The position numbers and the translations under genes were made by a program. Positions 62,894 to 64,000 of a DNA stretch of 64,000 nucleotides are shown in pieces. How positions within the stretch are numbered: the first letter of the stretch is position 1; every line of letters starts with the position of its first letter. The notes below the pieces were generated by a model, which was not told the origin of the DNA, ran no database searches, and saw only the letters and a list, made by a program, of their open reading frames with translations. This DNA comes from Falsiroseomonas algicola (GTDB taxonomy: Bacteria; Pseudomonadota; Alphaproteobacteria; Acetobacterales; Acetobacteraceae): positions 62,001 through 126,000 of the forward strand of contig NZ_JAAIKB010000008.1 of the NCBI RefSeq assembly GCF_011040385.1, given 5' to 3'.

Positions 62894-64000
62894 ATGCGCA
62901 TCGGCATCATCGGGACGGGAGTCGCGGGCAGCCTGCTGGCGGAGGCGCTTCTCGACTCCCCGGGCATCGACGTGGCGGCCTTCGAACGCGTGGCGCCTGG
63001 CGAACATGCGGAGGCCGGCACGGGCCTCAACATCGGCCCGAATGCCCTGAAGGCGCTGCGCCTGCACATGCCCGCACGCCACGCCGCGCTGAGGGAGGCT
63101 TCGCTGCCCTGGCATCGCTGGTTCGTGGACCTGACCGATGGCTCGCGGCTCTTCGACCTCGACATGCTCTCGGTCGCGGAGGAGCCGGGCGTGCGCATCC
63201 GCTGGTCGGAACTCTACCGGCTGCTGCGCGCCCCCGCGGCAGGCTGCACCCGGAATGCGCATGTTCTGGAAGCGCTGGAGGAGGATGCGGCGGGTCGCCT
63301 CGTACCGGTGTTCCGCACGCCGGATGGGCTGGCACGCCACGGCGCCTTCGACCTGCTGGTCGGCGGCGATGGCCGCTACAGCCGGCTGCGCGCGCTGACG
63401 GCGGGCGAGCCCGGCAGCACGCTGCTCGGCGTCTGCATCTGGCGACTGCTGGTGACGGAGGCCGCCGACTGCCCCTATGACGATTACGGCCAGTGGTTCA
63501 ACGGCAACGCCAGGCTGCTCTCCTTCCGCGTGCCGGGCGGCGCCGTCTATATCGCCGGCACCTTCCCACTGAACGGCGCCGAGACGATCCCCGAGGCGAT
63601 GAAGACGGCCAAGGCGCAGCGGGCACTCTTCACGCCAGCGAATGGCGCCCCCTGCCCCGCCGTCACCTGGATGCTGGACAAGATCGAGCAGCATCTCGGG
63701 GATATCCACTGGGCGCGCAGCGCGACCTCCCCCGTGCAGCGCCATGCCGCCGGCGGCCGCGCACTGTTCCTGGGCGATGCGGCACAGGCCATGGTGCCGA
63801 CGCTCGGCCAGGGCGCGACCCAGGCGGTGGAATGCGGCGTCGTCGCCGGCGTCGTGCTGAAGCGCGGCGGCACGGTGGCGGAGATCGCGGCGCTGCGCGA
63901 TCCCCGCGTGAAGTTCGTCAGCGACTTCTCCTGGGAAGCCAGCGACACGCTGGTGCCGCCCTGCGACGTCGTAGCGGGCACCCGCGCCAAGATGGAGGCG
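62894..64000 (+). CDS. FAD-dependent monooxygenase (PHBH/HpxO type), truncated by the window edge
   Basis: 369 codons are open from the ATG at 62894 to the edge. The FAD motif IGIIGTGVAGSLLAEALLD lies at residues 3-21, the DG motif in LLVGGDGRYSRLRAL near 155, and the GD motif in ALFLGDAAQAMVPTLGQGAT near 293. These are the three fingerprints of single-component aromatic hydroxylases, which include salicylate, 6-hydroxynicotinate and urate (HpxO) hydroxylases. Next to a Mo hydroxylase and a cyclic amidohydrolase, it probably hydroxylates an N-heterocycle. Only a short C-terminal part should be missing. Confidence 0.87.
   Translation, partial: MRIGIIGTGVAGSLLAEALLDSPGIDVAAFERVAPGEHAEAGTGLNIGPNALKALRLHMPARHAALREASLPWHRWFVDLTDGSRLFDLDMLSVAEEPGVRIRWSELYRLLRAPAAGCTRNAHVLEALEEDAAGRLVPVFRTPDGLARHGAFDLLVGGDGRYSRLRALTAGEPGSTLLGVCIWRLLVTEAADCPYDDYGQWFNGNARLLSFRVPGGAVYIAGTFPLNGAETIPEAMKTAKAQRALFTPANGAPCPAVTWMLDKIEQHLGDIHWARSATSPVQRHAAGGRALFLGDAAQAMVPTLGQGATQAVECGVVAGVVLKRGGTVAEIAALRDPRVKFVSDFSWEASDTLVPPCDVVAGTRAKMEA

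Overview
The window is about 70% GC, densely packed, and rich in solute-binding-protein transport systems: two Bug/TctC receptors, a TRAP transporter, two NitT/TauT-type ABC systems and a urea ABC system. Together with urease, class III alcohol dehydrogenase and Mo hydroxylases, this suggests an alphaproteobacterium, most likely an Acetobacteraceae member of the Roseomonas type. The taxonomic call is inference from composition and gene content. I saw no rRNA, tRNA, CRISPR array or intact transposase.

Layout. (1) 1-7586: the edge of an MFS transporter gene and a VOC protein on the minus strand. Divergent from them are a TetR regulator and an RND efflux pair (adaptor lipoprotein and permease), then a flavoprotein and a VTT-family membrane protein. 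A TGACG-N12-CGTCA element occurs both at tetR and at the pump promoter. (2) 7583-15515: an eight-gene minus-strand operon behind a candidate sigma-54 promoter and a GntR gene. It encodes allophanate hydrolase split into two genes, a three-part ABC importer, a cyanuric acid amidohydrolase (AtzD-like), a PuuE-like CE4 hydrolase and an Asp/Glu-racemase-family protein. It reads as a cyclic ureide or s-triazine nitrogen-scavenging operon. (3) 15559-25850: an orphan amino-acid-type binding protein, a DUF4189 protein, class III alcohol dehydrogenase, two flavoproteins, an LLM oxidoreductase, a 162-bp palindromic MITE-like element with TA flanks, a Bug receptor, four tandem hairpins and a TPP enzyme. 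(4) 26016-37734: the urease operon ureDABCEFG-hupE-VOC, divergent from the urea importer urtABCDE. urtA has a good sigma-54 promoter candidate. (5) 37731-46044: a leaderless oligopeptide-type binding protein, a Bug receptor and a TRAP dctPQM set, divergent from an FAD oxidoreductase, then MmgE/PrpD. (6) 46115-53269: M20 peptidase, M28-like protein, SDR, M20D amidohydrolase and an SLC13/TrkA-C permease. (7) 53319-64000: MarR, a nucleoside deoxyribosyltransferase-like protein, a three-subunit Mo hydroxylase, an ABC importer with an NMT1/THI5-type binding protein, a second cyanuric-acid-hydrolase/barbiturase paralogue and an FAD monooxygenase that runs off the edge.

How it fits together. Three blocks converge on nitrogen from ureides. 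Block 2 would open a cyclic ureide and finish through allophanate to ammonia and CO2. Block 7 would oxidise an imported heterocycle, open it with the barbiturase-like enzyme and possibly release urea. Block 4 takes up urea and hydrolyses it. The candidate sigma-54 promoters in front of blocks 2 and 4 (and a weak one before block 7) would place them under nitrogen control. The enzyme families are clear; the substrates and the pathway linkage are inference.
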